A program made the translations under genes and the position numbers. A DNA stretch of 64,000 bases from DAOUJW01 sp034422115 (GTDB lineage Bacteria > Chloroflexota > Dehalococcoidia > Lucifugimonadales > UBA2985), in assembly GCA_034422115.1 (NCBI GenBank), contig DAOUJW010000019.1, positions 1 through 64,000 on the forward strand, written 5' to 3'. This document shows, piece after piece, positions 8,774 to 16,676 of this stretch. The notes beneath the pieces are model-generated. The model searched no databases and was not told where the DNA came from. It worked only from the letters and a program-made list of their open reading frames with translations. The stretch's first letter is position 1, and every line of letters starts with the position of its first letter.

Positions 8774-8957
8774 GGATATTCTCTATACGTGTTGGTAATG
8801 CCAACGCTGGTTGTAGTACCACTTCTTTCCCGCTCATGGTGAGCTTGTCGAACCAGAGCGGGAAGACAGCGGGCGTAGTGCGCGGGCCCCGCTCACCCTT
8901 CGACAGGCTCAGGATGAGCGGTATGATCTGATAATACCAACACACCCCGAGAATACC
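8774..8957. repeat. Dispersed palindromic repeat A, full copy 2
   Basis: A copy of about 184 bp with ends GGATATTCTC and GAGAATACC and the same two internal palindromic arms as the copy at 1330-1513. It begins 14 bp after the permease stop and ends 91 bp before the next start. No gene lies in 8760-9048. Confidence 0.75.
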
Positions 8958-9048
8958 CCTGCCTGGGTGACATTGCGCAGGGGACTCCAGGGTGCTACTA
9001 TGCGCTCCAGTGACCAACCAAAATCCGGCCGGCAATTAGGAGAAACCA

Positions 9049-9633
9049 ATGAAAATAGGCCTTCTTTCTGACACCCGCATCCCAGGGGTCGCAAGCGAGG
9101 TGCCGCCACAGGTGACCCGCGCCTTTGAGGGGGTAGACCTGATTCTGCACGCCGGGGGCATCCAGGCCTCCTACGTGCTGGACTGGCTGGAGCAGATCGC
9201 GCCGGTGAAGGCCGTGGGACGAATCCAGGGCCGCCAGTTCGAGACAGCCAACGCCTTCTCCATGGAAACGGGAGACAACCGGGTGGCCGAGCGGCATATC
9301 CTGGAGCTTGAAGGACATACGGTAGGCATGGTGAACAGCCTGGACCTGCACGAGCTGAACGACGACGTGTTCCCGGGCTTCATTGCGGCCAGAGGCTTTG
9401 CGGAGGGCGAGGTGCCGAGAATGGTGGAAAGCGTCTTCGGCACTCCCGTAGACATTGTTATCTTTGGGCGAACCCTTGAGCCGCTGGTGGAGGAGCACCA
9501 GGGCGTTCTGTTCGTAAACCCCGGCAGCCCAACGCTGCCCAGGAACTCCATGAGGCTGGGGCAGGTGGCTATTCTGGACCTGACACCGGACAGCCGCGAG
9601 GCCCGGATAGTGGAGCTGGCTGAGTTCAACTAG
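9049..9633 (+). CDS. YfcE/MJ0936-like metallophosphoesterase-fold protein, metal site lost
   Basis: A 194-residue protein with the outline of YfcE-type phosphodiesterases: GLLSDT at the start, LILHAG, VKAVG, and FVNPGSPTLPRNS with the late strands. The metal-binding signatures are all altered: the SDTHG motif reads SDTRIP (Arg10 for His), LHAGD reads LHAGG (Gly37 for Asp), the GNCD loop is absent (GRIQGRQ) and FGHTH reads FGRTL. It is probably catalytically inactive or uses the fold for binding. The SD TTAGGAG lies 8 bp before the ATG. It overlaps the convergent SDR gene by 8 bp. Confidence 0.8.
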   Translation: MKIGLLSDTRIPGVASEVPPQVTRAFEGVDLILHAGGIQASYVLDWLEQIAPVKAVGRIQGRQFETANAFSMETGDNRVAERHILELEGHTVGMVNSLDLHELNDDVFPGFIAARGFAEGEVPRMVESVFGTPVDIVIFGRTLEPLVEEHQGVLFVNPGSPTLPRNSMRLGQVAILDLTPDSREARIVELAEFN

Positions 9634-10495
9634 ACTGATACCCTTCAGGCACCGCGCCTGGCGTAGTCAGCCGTTCGCTCAGCGCCCACAGGTCTGAGGC
9701 CAGCCCGGCGTCGTAGCTCAGGTCAGACGACGGCACGGCTCGGCAGTCCACGAAGAACTTTCCCGAGACTCCCTTGACTTCGGGTGAAGCTGCCAGGTGG
9801 ACCAACGTCTCCGCTCCCTTTCTGACGCTAACACCGCGGACGCCTATCATGAAGTTAACGACGCGGCCCAGGAGGCCGTTATTCCGCGCTATCCGGGTGC
9901 GGACCAGACCGGGATGCAGGGCGTTGGTCGTTACGCCGGACCCCTCAAGTCGCCGCGCCAGCTCGTAGGTGAACAGGATGTTGCAGAGCTTGGAGCGTCC
10001 GTATGCCCTGTAGCCTCTATCGCTTCCGGGCCTGGGCAGGTCCTCCAGCCGGAAGCTGCCGGCCGAGAAATGGGAGCTGGACGAGACGTTGACGATCCGG
10101 GAGGGCGCAGAGCTCTTCAGCAGGTCCAGCAAAAGGGTGGTCAGCAGGAAGTAGCCCAGGTGATTCAGGGCAAAGGTCATTTCAATGCCGTCAGCGCTGC
10201 GCCGGTTGGAGAAGAATATGGCCCCGGCGTTGTTCACCAGGACGTCCAGCCTGGGCTCTTGCTCCTTGACCTGCTCCGCCAGCCTGCGCACCTCCTCCTG
10301 GGACGACAGATCGGCCAGAAGGAAGCTGACTGCGGGGTTTCCGGTCTCCCCGATGATGCGGTCCACGGCGGCGGCGGTCTTCTCGGCGTTCCTGCCAACT
10401 ATCATCACTGCCCCACCCATGCGAGCCAGTTCGCGGGCGGCCGCGTAGCCAATGCCGTCACTGCCGCCGGTTATCAGAACGGTCTTGCCTTCCAT
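9626..10495 (-). CDS. SDR-family oxidoreductase (retinol dehydrogenase-like)
   Basis: A classical short-chain dehydrogenase of 289 residues: TGGSDGIGYAAARELARMGG for NAD(P) binding, ADLSSQEEVRRL, VLVNNAGAIF, FALNHLGYFLLTTLLLDLL, a catalytic Ser in NVSSSSHF, and YGRSKLCN giving the YxxxK pair. The pattern is closest to the retinol dehydrogenase 11-14/WWOX-like group. I start it at the ATG giving MEGKTVLIT because the nucleotide-binding strand follows at once; the longer frame would run into the terminator at 10559-10594. The substrate is unknown; a steroid, retinoid or other lipid carbonyl/alcohol is possible. Confidence 0.88.
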   Translation of the reverse strand: MEGKTVLITGGSDGIGYAAARELARMGGAVMIVGRNAEKTAAAVDRIIGETGNPAVSFLLADLSSQEEVRRLAEQVKEQEPRLDVLVNNAGAIFFSNRRSADGIEMTFALNHLGYFLLTTLLLDLLKSSAPSRIVNVSSSSHFSAGSFRLEDLPRPGSDRGYRAYGRSKLCNILFTYELARRLEGSGVTTNALHPGLVRTRIARNNGLLGRVVNFMIGVRGVSVRKGAETLVHLAASPEVKGVSGKFFVDCRAVPSSDLSYDAGLASDLWALSERLTTPGAVPEGYQSS

Positions 10496-10558
10496 AATTC
10501 GCGATTCTATCTCAGGTTTCTGGATTGCGCCAGAAGTGGGGGTACTGCTTACCTCAAC

Positions 10559-10594
10559 AACAAGAGGCCCGGACCTGAGCCCGGGCCTCTTGTT
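10559..10594. terminator. Strong bidirectional intrinsic terminator
   Basis: A perfect 14-bp stem (AACAAGAGGCCCGG at 10559-10572 with CCGGGCCTCTTGTT at 10581-10594) and an 8-base loop, followed by TTTCTC on the plus strand. It lies 43 bp past the stop of the minus-strand thiolase-like gene and before the SDR start, so it should end thiolase-operon transcripts and separate them from the SDR gene. Confidence 0.75.
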
Positions 10595-10636
10595 TCTCAA
10601 TTCCAGTTGGAATGAGGATTTCCCCAGTGTTGCCCC

Positions 10637-11989
10637 TTAGTCCGGGCTGGCGCCCCAAACCAGGGAGACGCCGCTGTGGGGGAAGGTGGCGGCGGAGATG
10701 CCCAGCTCTGCCGGGTGCCTGATCTGCCGCGCCCCTGCGCGTCCCTGTATCTGCTGGATGGAGTCGACGTGCAGCCAGAAGCGGGTCCGGCCGCTGCCGA
10801 TGTTGCCGCCGCTGGGGGATATGGGATACCGGCTGTCGTTGCTGATGTCCTCGCTCTCGAAGTAGTCGAGGCCATCACCCCTGTTGATGCCGGCGTAGCC
10901 GCCGAGTCCCTCCAGGTGGATAAGGTGGAACATGCCGTAGCCGTCGTACATGTTCTCAAAGGAGAGGTCGTTGACGCTGACGCCCGCGGCCTCCTGGAAC
11001 AGGCGACCTGTCCTGGCTGCGCCCTCTTCGCTCTCCTCCAGGGTGTGCTGAAGGCTCCTGGGCCTGACGGTGGAGGAGGTGTGGCCAAGGATGTAGACGG
11101 GCTTCTGCTTCATGTCCGCGGCCCGCTCCGGGGTGGCCAGAATGTAGGCGGAGGTGCAGCATATCGGAATGTCCGCATCGAACAGGTTGGCCGGCTTTGC
11201 CAGCCACCGTGCGGAGAGGTAGTCCTCCCTGGTCACAACGTCGTCCGCCCTGTGCTGGGCGAAGAAGCCCTCAGGGAAGTTGAGGCCGTTCTTCTTGGAG
11301 TTCACCACGAAGTTGGCGAACATCTCCTTGCGCTTCCCGTACTTGTGCAGGTAGCGCTGGAAGCGGGTGGCCTCCGGGTAGACGCCCACGATGCCCCATC
11401 CAGTGGTCCACTTCTCGCGGGTGGAGATGGTGTCGCCGCGGGCGTTGCCCTGGCCCACGTAGTACCGGCCGGAGAAGTTGTGCCAGCCCCTGATGACCAG
11501 GCAGACGCCGGTCAGGCCCCGCGTCACCGCTTCGGAAGCGGCTACCAGGGCGGGAGCCGTGTCGCCCGGAGCGTGCATGACGAACTTGAGGTTCGTCAGC
11601 TCCGGCATGTTGTTCATGATCCACTGCGCGCTCAGCTTGGCAATGCCGTCCCGCTCGTCCTCAGTGGGCTTGAAGGCGGCGGCCATCTCCGCAGGGATGT
11701 CCCGGCCATCCGGCCAGGGCTGCGGCCAGTCGAACCTGCCCGTGGTGGTGTCCGGAACCACTACAAGCCCGTCAACCTGGTCTGGCGATACCCCGGCGTC
11801 CTCCATTGCCCTTCGAGCGGCTATGAGGGCATAGGCGCCAACGCTGGTCTGGGGGTCGCTGTCCCAGCGCCGGTCCGTGGGGGAGACCCCAACGCCCACC
11901 GCCGCAACCTTTCCCTTCCCCGGCCATACGCCCAGTCCTTCCTGAGTCCGGTACCACTCTGCCGGCATATTCTGAACTTCAGATACCAT
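10637..11989 (-). CDS. Thiolase-like protein (SCP-x/Ltp2-type) partner of a DUF35 protein
   Basis: A 450-residue thiolase-fold protein with AVGVGVSPTDRR, RRAMEDAGVSPDQVDGLVV and a C-terminal SPSGGNIGSG block aligned to the thiolase SGG...GHP region. The usual catalytic His of GHP is replaced (GSGRTRFW), and no nucleophilic Cys is evident at the expected site. Such non-condensing thiolase homologues pair with DUF35/OB-fold proteins; the best-studied case, Ltp2 with the ChsH2 DUF35 domain, is a retro-aldolase in steroid side-chain removal. A DUF35 gene lies 51 bp upstream. The SD GGGAGG precedes the ATG. A retro-aldolase or acyl-CoA lyase role is inferred. Confidence 0.85.
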   Translation of the reverse strand: MVSEVQNMPAEWYRTQEGLGVWPGKGKVAAVGVGVSPTDRRWDSDPQTSVGAYALIAARRAMEDAGVSPDQVDGLVVVPDTTTGRFDWPQPWPDGRDIPAEMAAAFKPTEDERDGIAKLSAQWIMNNMPELTNLKFVMHAPGDTAPALVAASEAVTRGLTGVCLVIRGWHNFSGRYYVGQGNARGDTISTREKWTTGWGIVGVYPEATRFQRYLHKYGKRKEMFANFVVNSKKNGLNFPEGFFAQHRADDVVTREDYLSARWLAKPANLFDADIPICCTSAYILATPERAADMKQKPVYILGHTSSTVRPRSLQHTLEESEEGAARTGRLFQEAAGVSVNDLSFENMYDGYGMFHLIHLEGLGGYAGINRGDGLDYFESEDISNDSRYPISPSGGNIGSGRTRFWLHVDSIQQIQGRAGARQIRHPAELGISAATFPHSGVSLVWGASPD

Positions 11990-12040
11990 TGGATTACCTC
12001 CCTTACTTATTCCCTATCGAATTTGCAGCAGGCGGCGGGT

Positions 12041-12466
12041 CTAGCCTACCACCCGGAACTCCGGTACCTTCTGGCCGGTGGCCTGGGTAACCTCAAACTC
12101 CACCTGTACGTCGGCCCCTATCGGCACATCGTCCAGGGGAGTCCCCGGGAGATGCGAAAGCATCTTCATGCCGGTGTCGTTCCCATTCTCATCGTACAAC
12201 CCTACTACAGCAACGTTGAAGGGCTGGTCTTCAAAGAGCAGTGGGACCGGGTTGTCATACATGACCGCGTAGGTGTATATGTAGCCGCGGCCGGGCAACT
12301 CCTTCCATTCGAGGTCATCCGCAGAATCGCACTCGTAGCAGGTTGCCTCAGGCGGCTGCTGCAGCCTGTCGCAGGGCGGGCAGTACTGTATAACCAGCCT
12401 GTCCTCGTTACAGGCCTCCCAGAATTCCCTGTCCACGTCTTCAGGTATCGGCGACTGTTTCGGCAA
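12041..12466 (-). CDS. Zn-ribbon/OB-fold (DUF35) acyl-CoA-associated protein
   Basis: A 141-residue DUF35 protein: an N-terminal helix with DREFWEACNEDRLVIQYC, a four-cysteine zinc ribbon (CPPC and CYEC, with QPPEAT between), the WKELPGRGYIYTYAV strand, then an OB-fold ending VPEFRVVG. These proteins bind acyl-CoA and form complexes with thiolase-like partners; here the partner is the next gene in the same direction. The TTG start is fixed by GGGAGGTG 4 bp upstream. The pair ends at the strong terminator at 10559-10594. Confidence 0.88.
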   Translation of the reverse strand: MPKQSPIPEDVDREFWEACNEDRLVIQYCPPCDRLQQPPEATCYECDSADDLEWKELPGRGYIYTYAVMYDNPVPLLFEDQPFNVAVVGLYDENGNDTGMKMLSHLPGTPLDDVPIGADVQVEFEVTQATGQKVPEFRVVG

Positions 12467-13029
12467 TTTTCACCTCCCTTTCGCGTATTAGTAGCCATTG
12501 GGTATTATGCCCAAATACCCGATTCTAGTCAATATGTGGCAAAACTTATGAATTTCCGACGCGTGTTGGGCGTTGGGTGTTGGTGGAGGAGAGGGAAATG
12601 CACGGATAGGGATGGTATCAGGCGTTCCATGAATGGGTATGGGGATTGGCTGTCTCAGACTCTGCTGAAGATTGTGACGCCGCAACCCCGACTTCTCTGG
12701 ATTCGACTGGGCCTCTCCACCTTGCATGTAGAGACCATTGCGTAACTTGTGACCAAAGCCCGTATCAATGTCATTCTGAGCGCAGCGAAGAATCCAAGGT
12801 CTTTGCCTACGGACATCCCGGCTTTGCGGGCAGAGGCTTTGGATTCTTCACTCCGCTGCACTCCGTTCAGAATGACAGCGTCGCGCTTCTAGTGACCCGA
12901 CACCTGGAGTTGTGCAATGGTCTCCATTTGCAGGGATTCAAACTAGGTTGTAATATTAGGTAAGTTTCTAGCAGAAGCACAAGCCGCGCATACGTTGACG
13001 ACTACGCCAAAGAGGTCACGCCCCTCACT
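12467..13029. repeat. Intergenic stretch with dispersed repeat C at 12769-12880
   Basis: No gene is seen. Positions 12769-12880 hold an inverted element: GTCATTCTGAGCGCAGCGAA and GAATCCAAGG on the left, GGATTCTTCACTCCGC and GTTCAGAATGAC on the right. It can form a long stem and is repeated at 62934-63043. The last 90 bp contain an AT-rich stretch (TTGTAATATTAG near 12950) that may be the promoter of the transporter at 13030. Confidence 0.55.
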
Positions 13030-15510
13030 ATGAAGACACTGGACAAGCTGAGCCGGCTGGTCACGGCCCGCCCGAAAATCACGATCCTCGTGCTCCTTCT
13101 CATCACCGTCGCGATGGCCTCCGGCGGCTCGCTCCGCGCCGAGCCCACGGAAGGGGCGGACGTGGCGTTCCTTCCGCCGGGGCATCCCATCGCCACTGCA
13201 ACCCAGGAGATAGAGGAGCTGTTCGGGGACTCCAGCGAGATCAGCGTTGTAACCCTCATCTTTCGCGGGGACGCGCTCACGCCGGGCGGCCTCTCACAGA
13301 TGTCCTCCCTCATCAATGACATCGTTACAGACCCCAGCGTGGGTGAGCTGCTGGCGCCCGGCCATCCCATCTTCGCGCCGTCGTTCCTGGTTAACTCTGT
13401 GCTGCAGGTGGAGGACTTGGGGGCGGTCAGCCAGGCGGAAATCGATTCAGTCCGCAGCATCCCGGAAATTCAGGGAGCGCTGGACTTTATGACCGGTATA
13501 GACACGGACGGCACGCCGGTCGCCATTGCCGACATCCGCTTGAGCAATACGGGAGACGAACGGGTCCGGAAGGCGGAACGCAGGATAAATGAGCTTGCGG
13601 TGGAGGACGAAGGCCCCCTCCAGGCGAGCAGCCTGTCGCCGATAGTCTTCGAGGACGAGTACAAGCAGGCCACGGAGTCCGGGATGGCGCCTCTCATCGG
13701 GCTGGCGCTGCTGCTCATTGTGGTGCTGCTGCTGCTTTTCACGCGCACCATCTCGGATACGCTGTTGACGCTGACCGGGCTTATCCTGTCAATTACCTGG
13801 GTTGTGGGGGCGGAGGGCTGGCTTGGGCCAAACGGACTGGGCGTGATAGGTCCTCCAAGCTCCCTGTCCACAATGGTGCCCGTCATCATCATCAGCCTCA
13901 CTGTGGACTATGCAATCCAGTCCATCTCCCACTACCGCGAGCAGCGGGTTGCCGGAGAGACGGTTCTGCAGGCGATACGCATAGGGCTGCGCAACGTAAC
14001 CGTCCCGCTGACCCTGGCCGCCGTCACCACAATTGTCAGCCTGCTGGCGACCCTGTTCTCGCCTATCGGCGTAATTGCCGACTTTGGCGTCGTGGCCGGA
14101 CTTGGCGTGGGCATGAGCCTGATAGTGATGCTGACGCTGATACCGGCGGGGCGCACAATCATCGACCGGCGTCGGGAGGCGCGCGGCAGGCTGTCACCGG
14201 CCCGCCCGATATCGAACGCGCTGCCCGGCATCAGTCAACTGGCGGAGAAGCTCGGCAGAAGCGTTACGCGCTGGCCCGTGCCCTACCTTGTCGTCGTGCT
14301 CGCGGTGACAATTGCAATGGGGTTCGCCGCCAGGGGGCTGCATTCAGAGTTCAGCATCAAGGACGTTCTGCCCAGGGGCGGCAGCGTGCTGAAGGACATG
14401 AACACCCTGGAGGCGGCGGTCGGCGGCTCCACGGAGCTTGCCAGCGTGTTGCTGAAGGCCGAGGTCACGGAGACCCGCACACTTCTGAACCTCCAGGACC
14501 TCACGAACGCGTTTGAGGACCCGAAGCGCCGTCCGAGCGCGGCGGCGGGGCCCATCCAGGAGTCCTACTACTCTCACATGCGAGACTGGATAGACGACTC
14601 CGGGGAGCCGGGCGACCTGTACGACCCGGAGCTTGAAGCGCTCTTCCATGAGTCAACCGTCGGGGTGGAGCTTGACCCTGCACTGATGCAGGAGTTCATC
14701 GACAAGCTTCTTGAGAGGGAACCCGGCCTGTCGCACCTTCTTGTCAACAACCCGGACGGCATCGATACCATGCTGCTCCAGTTCCCGACCTACCTGGGAA
14801 GCCCGGCTCAAACCCGGACTCTTCAAGAGGATATAGAGGAGCTGTGGTCCGGGGACGACAGCGCCATCACAGCCACGTCCGGCAACGTCGTCGCCATGGC
14901 GGTCACGGACCAGATCACCAATCGTCAGACTGAGGCCATAGGCACCACTATCGCCGTGGCCCTGGGCATCCTCTCCATCTTCTTCTGGGTCACGCTGCGC
15001 CAGCCTTCGCTGGGAATAGTTGCGGTGGGGCCGATAGTGCTCGTCCTCATCAGCGTTCTGGGCACCATGGCGCTGCTCAATATTCCATACACGCTGATCA
15101 CCTCCATCATCACGGCGCTGTCAATCGGCATTGGGGTGGACTACACCATCCACATAATTCACCGCTACCGGGAGGAGTTCGCCCGGCTGCGCAACCCCGA
15201 GAGGGCGGCCATCCGCACCCTGGCGACCACCGGCTCAGCGCTGCTGGGCTCCGCTCTGACCACGGCCTTCGGCTTCGGGGTGCTGATAGCCTCTCCGCTG
15301 CAGGCGTCTCAGCAGTTCGGCATCACGGCTACCATCACCATCGTCTACTCCCTGATAGTCTCCGTCACGGTTGTGCTTCCGGCGATGGTGGTCTGGGGCG
15401 CGTACCAGAACATGCGGCTGCGCTCAATGGTGGAGCGGATATGGAGCGACCTGGACGTGGCCATAGAGGACGTACACCGTCGCCACGAGGAGGGGCGGGG
15501 AGCGCCGTAA
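13030..15510 (+). CDS. RND-superfamily (MMPL/HpnN-like) transporter
   Basis: An 826-residue RND-type permease with the internal duplication of the family: one membrane segment near residues 17-36, an extracytoplasmic loop, five segments at about 215-375, then a second such set starting near 415 with five segments at about 640-800. The GVDYTIHIIHRYREE motif and its partner TVDYAIQSISHYREQ carry the conserved Asp of the lipid/hopanoid-exporting MMPL branch. No membrane-fusion or outer-membrane partner is adjacent, as expected for a lipid flippase/exporter in a monoderm-like cell. It is followed 11 bp later by a sterol methyltransferase-like gene, which suggests a sterol or triterpenoid cargo. 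Confidence 0.88.
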   Translation: MKTLDKLSRLVTARPKITILVLLLITVAMASGGSLRAEPTEGADVAFLPPGHPIATATQEIEELFGDSSEISVVTLIFRGDALTPGGLSQMSSLINDIVTDPSVGELLAPGHPIFAPSFLVNSVLQVEDLGAVSQAEIDSVRSIPEIQGALDFMTGIDTDGTPVAIADIRLSNTGDERVRKAERRINELAVEDEGPLQASSLSPIVFEDEYKQATESGMAPLIGLALLLIVVLLLLFTRTISDTLLTLTGLILSITWVVGAEGWLGPNGLGVIGPPSSLSTMVPVIIISLTVDYAIQSISHYREQRVAGETVLQAIRIGLRNVTVPLTLAAVTTIVSLLATLFSPIGVIADFGVVAGLGVGMSLIVMLTLIPAGRTIIDRRREARGRLSPARPISNALPGISQLAEKLGRSVTRWPVPYLVVVLAVTIAMGFAARGLHSEFSIKDVLPRGGSVLKDMNTLEAAVGGSTELASVLLKAEVTETRTLLNLQDLTNAFEDPKRRPSAAAGPIQESYYSHMRDWIDDSGEPGDLYDPELEALFHESTVGVELDPALMQEFIDKLLEREPGLSHLLVNNPDGIDTMLLQFPTYLGSPAQTRTLQEDIEELWSGDDSAITATSGNVVAMAVTDQITNRQTEAIGTTIAVALGILSIFFWVTLRQPSLGIVAVGPIVLVLISVLGTMALLNIPYTLITSIITALSIGIGVDYTIHIIHRYREEFARLRNPERAAIRTLATTGSALLGSALTTAFGFGVLIASPLQASQQFGITATITIVYSLIVSVTVVLPAMVVWGAYQNMRLRSMVERIWSDLDVAIEDVHRRHEEGRGAP

Positions 15511-15521
15511 CAAGGAGACCC

Positions 15522-16553
15522 ATGCAGCTACGCAGATTATCCCGGGGGCTGAGGGCCGCGTACCGTGGATCGTACGTCCCCGGTCGAGTGAAGCAATTCA
15601 ATGGATGGACGGAGCGCGCGGAGGGCGCCGGCCCGACGGGCTACGACCACACCGAAACCGTCAGGGAATACTACGACCTCTGCAACGAGATCATGGTGTT
15701 CGGTTGGGGCGAGTCCCTTCACTTTGCCCCGCTATCGCCCCGGGAGAGCCTGGAAGAGTCCAAGATACGGCACCAGCGGCTGATGATCGACAAGCTGGAG
15801 CTGCAGGAGGGCATGACGGTGGTCGACATCGGCTGCGGGATTGGCGGCCCGATGCGCCGTGTCGTCCGGGAGGCCGGTGTCAGGGTTGTTGGGGTCAATA
15901 GCAGTGAAGTCCAGCTGGAGCAAGCGAGAGCTTTGAACACAGAGGCGGGGCTAAACCACATGGTTGACTACCTCGCGTGCAGCTTCATGGACATGGACGC
16001 CGTTGCAGACGGCGCGTTCGACCGGGGATACGCGATTGAATCGACCTGCCATGCGCCGGACAAGGCGGGCGCTTTCGCCGAGATATACCGCGTGCTGAAG
16101 CCCGGAGCCCTCTTATGGGGCCAGGAAATGTGCATGACGGACAAGTTCAACCCCAACGACAACCGGCACCGGGCCATCAAGCAGGAGCTGATGCACGGCA
16201 TTGCGCTCAAGGATATTGCGACCATGGGCGAGGTGAACAGGGACCTTGAGGCGGCGGGATTTCATGTCATTGAGGCAAAGGACCGGGCCGTAGAAGAGGC
16301 CGATCCGACCACGCCGTGGTATCAGCCCATGGAGACCCGGGGCAAGACGGTGGGCAACTTCATGCGCAGGACTCCGCTGGGCCGCAAGGCGTTAGCCGGC
16401 GTATTCCAGGTGGCGGAAACGCTGAGGATGTTCCCGAAGGGGTCCGCGGGGGTGGTCAGGCTGATGGACCGTACCGCCAACGCCTATGTCGCAGGCGGCA
16501 GGGCCGGGATCTTCACGCCGTTATATTGTTTCCTGGCTCGCAAGCCCCTTTAG
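15522..16553 (+). CDS. Erg6-like sterol C-24 methyltransferase homologue 1
   Basis: A 343-residue SAM-dependent methyltransferase that follows yeast Erg6 along its length. It has FGWGESLHFAPLSPRESLEE (SMT region I), VVDIGCGIGGPMRR (SAM motif I), YAIESTCHAPDK (SMT region III, usually YAIEATCHAP), IYRVLKPG, TPWYQPM and a C-terminal GIFTPLYCFLARKP. SMTs alkylate the C-24 double bond of sterol side chains. ATG with AAGGAG at 15512-15517; 11 bp after the RND gene, so one operon. One change (Ala to Ser in the TCHAP box) could alter substrate choice. Methylation of another isoprenoid is an alternative. Confidence 0.85.
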   Translation: MQLRRLSRGLRAAYRGSYVPGRVKQFNGWTERAEGAGPTGYDHTETVREYYDLCNEIMVFGWGESLHFAPLSPRESLEESKIRHQRLMIDKLELQEGMTVVDIGCGIGGPMRRVVREAGVRVVGVNSSEVQLEQARALNTEAGLNHMVDYLACSFMDMDAVADGAFDRGYAIESTCHAPDKAGAFAEIYRVLKPGALLWGQEMCMTDKFNPNDNRHRAIKQELMHGIALKDIATMGEVNRDLEAAGFHVIEAKDRAVEEADPTTPWYQPMETRGKTVGNFMRRTPLGRKALAGVFQVAETLRMFPKGSAGVVRLMDRTANAYVAGGRAGIFTPLYCFLARKPL

Positions 16554-16555
16554 TC

Positions 16556-16651
16556 GGCATTCTCTACAGGCATTGGTTACGGCGCACGACACCGCTCATA
16601 CTGAGCTTGTCGAAGTAAATGAGCGGTGTCAGCTACGCCCGCAGTCTTCCA
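16556..16651. repeat. Dispersed palindromic repeat A, partial inverted copy
   Basis: It starts 2 bp after the methyltransferase stop and matches the reverse complement of the right half of the copy at 19930-20113 (GCATTCTCTACAGG, then ACACCGCTCATACTGAGC, then TACGCCCGCAGTCTTCC). Its stem may double as a terminator between two convergent genes. Confidence 0.6.
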
Positions 16652-16676
16652 GGCCTCTCGGTCTATACCATCTACT

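Noticed and set aside
10676..12745. A 689-codon open frame on the plus strand
   Set aside because: It is antisense to the thiolase-like and DUF35 genes, has no recognisable domain or ribosome-binding site, and runs through their intergenic regions; long GC-rich antisense frames are common here.
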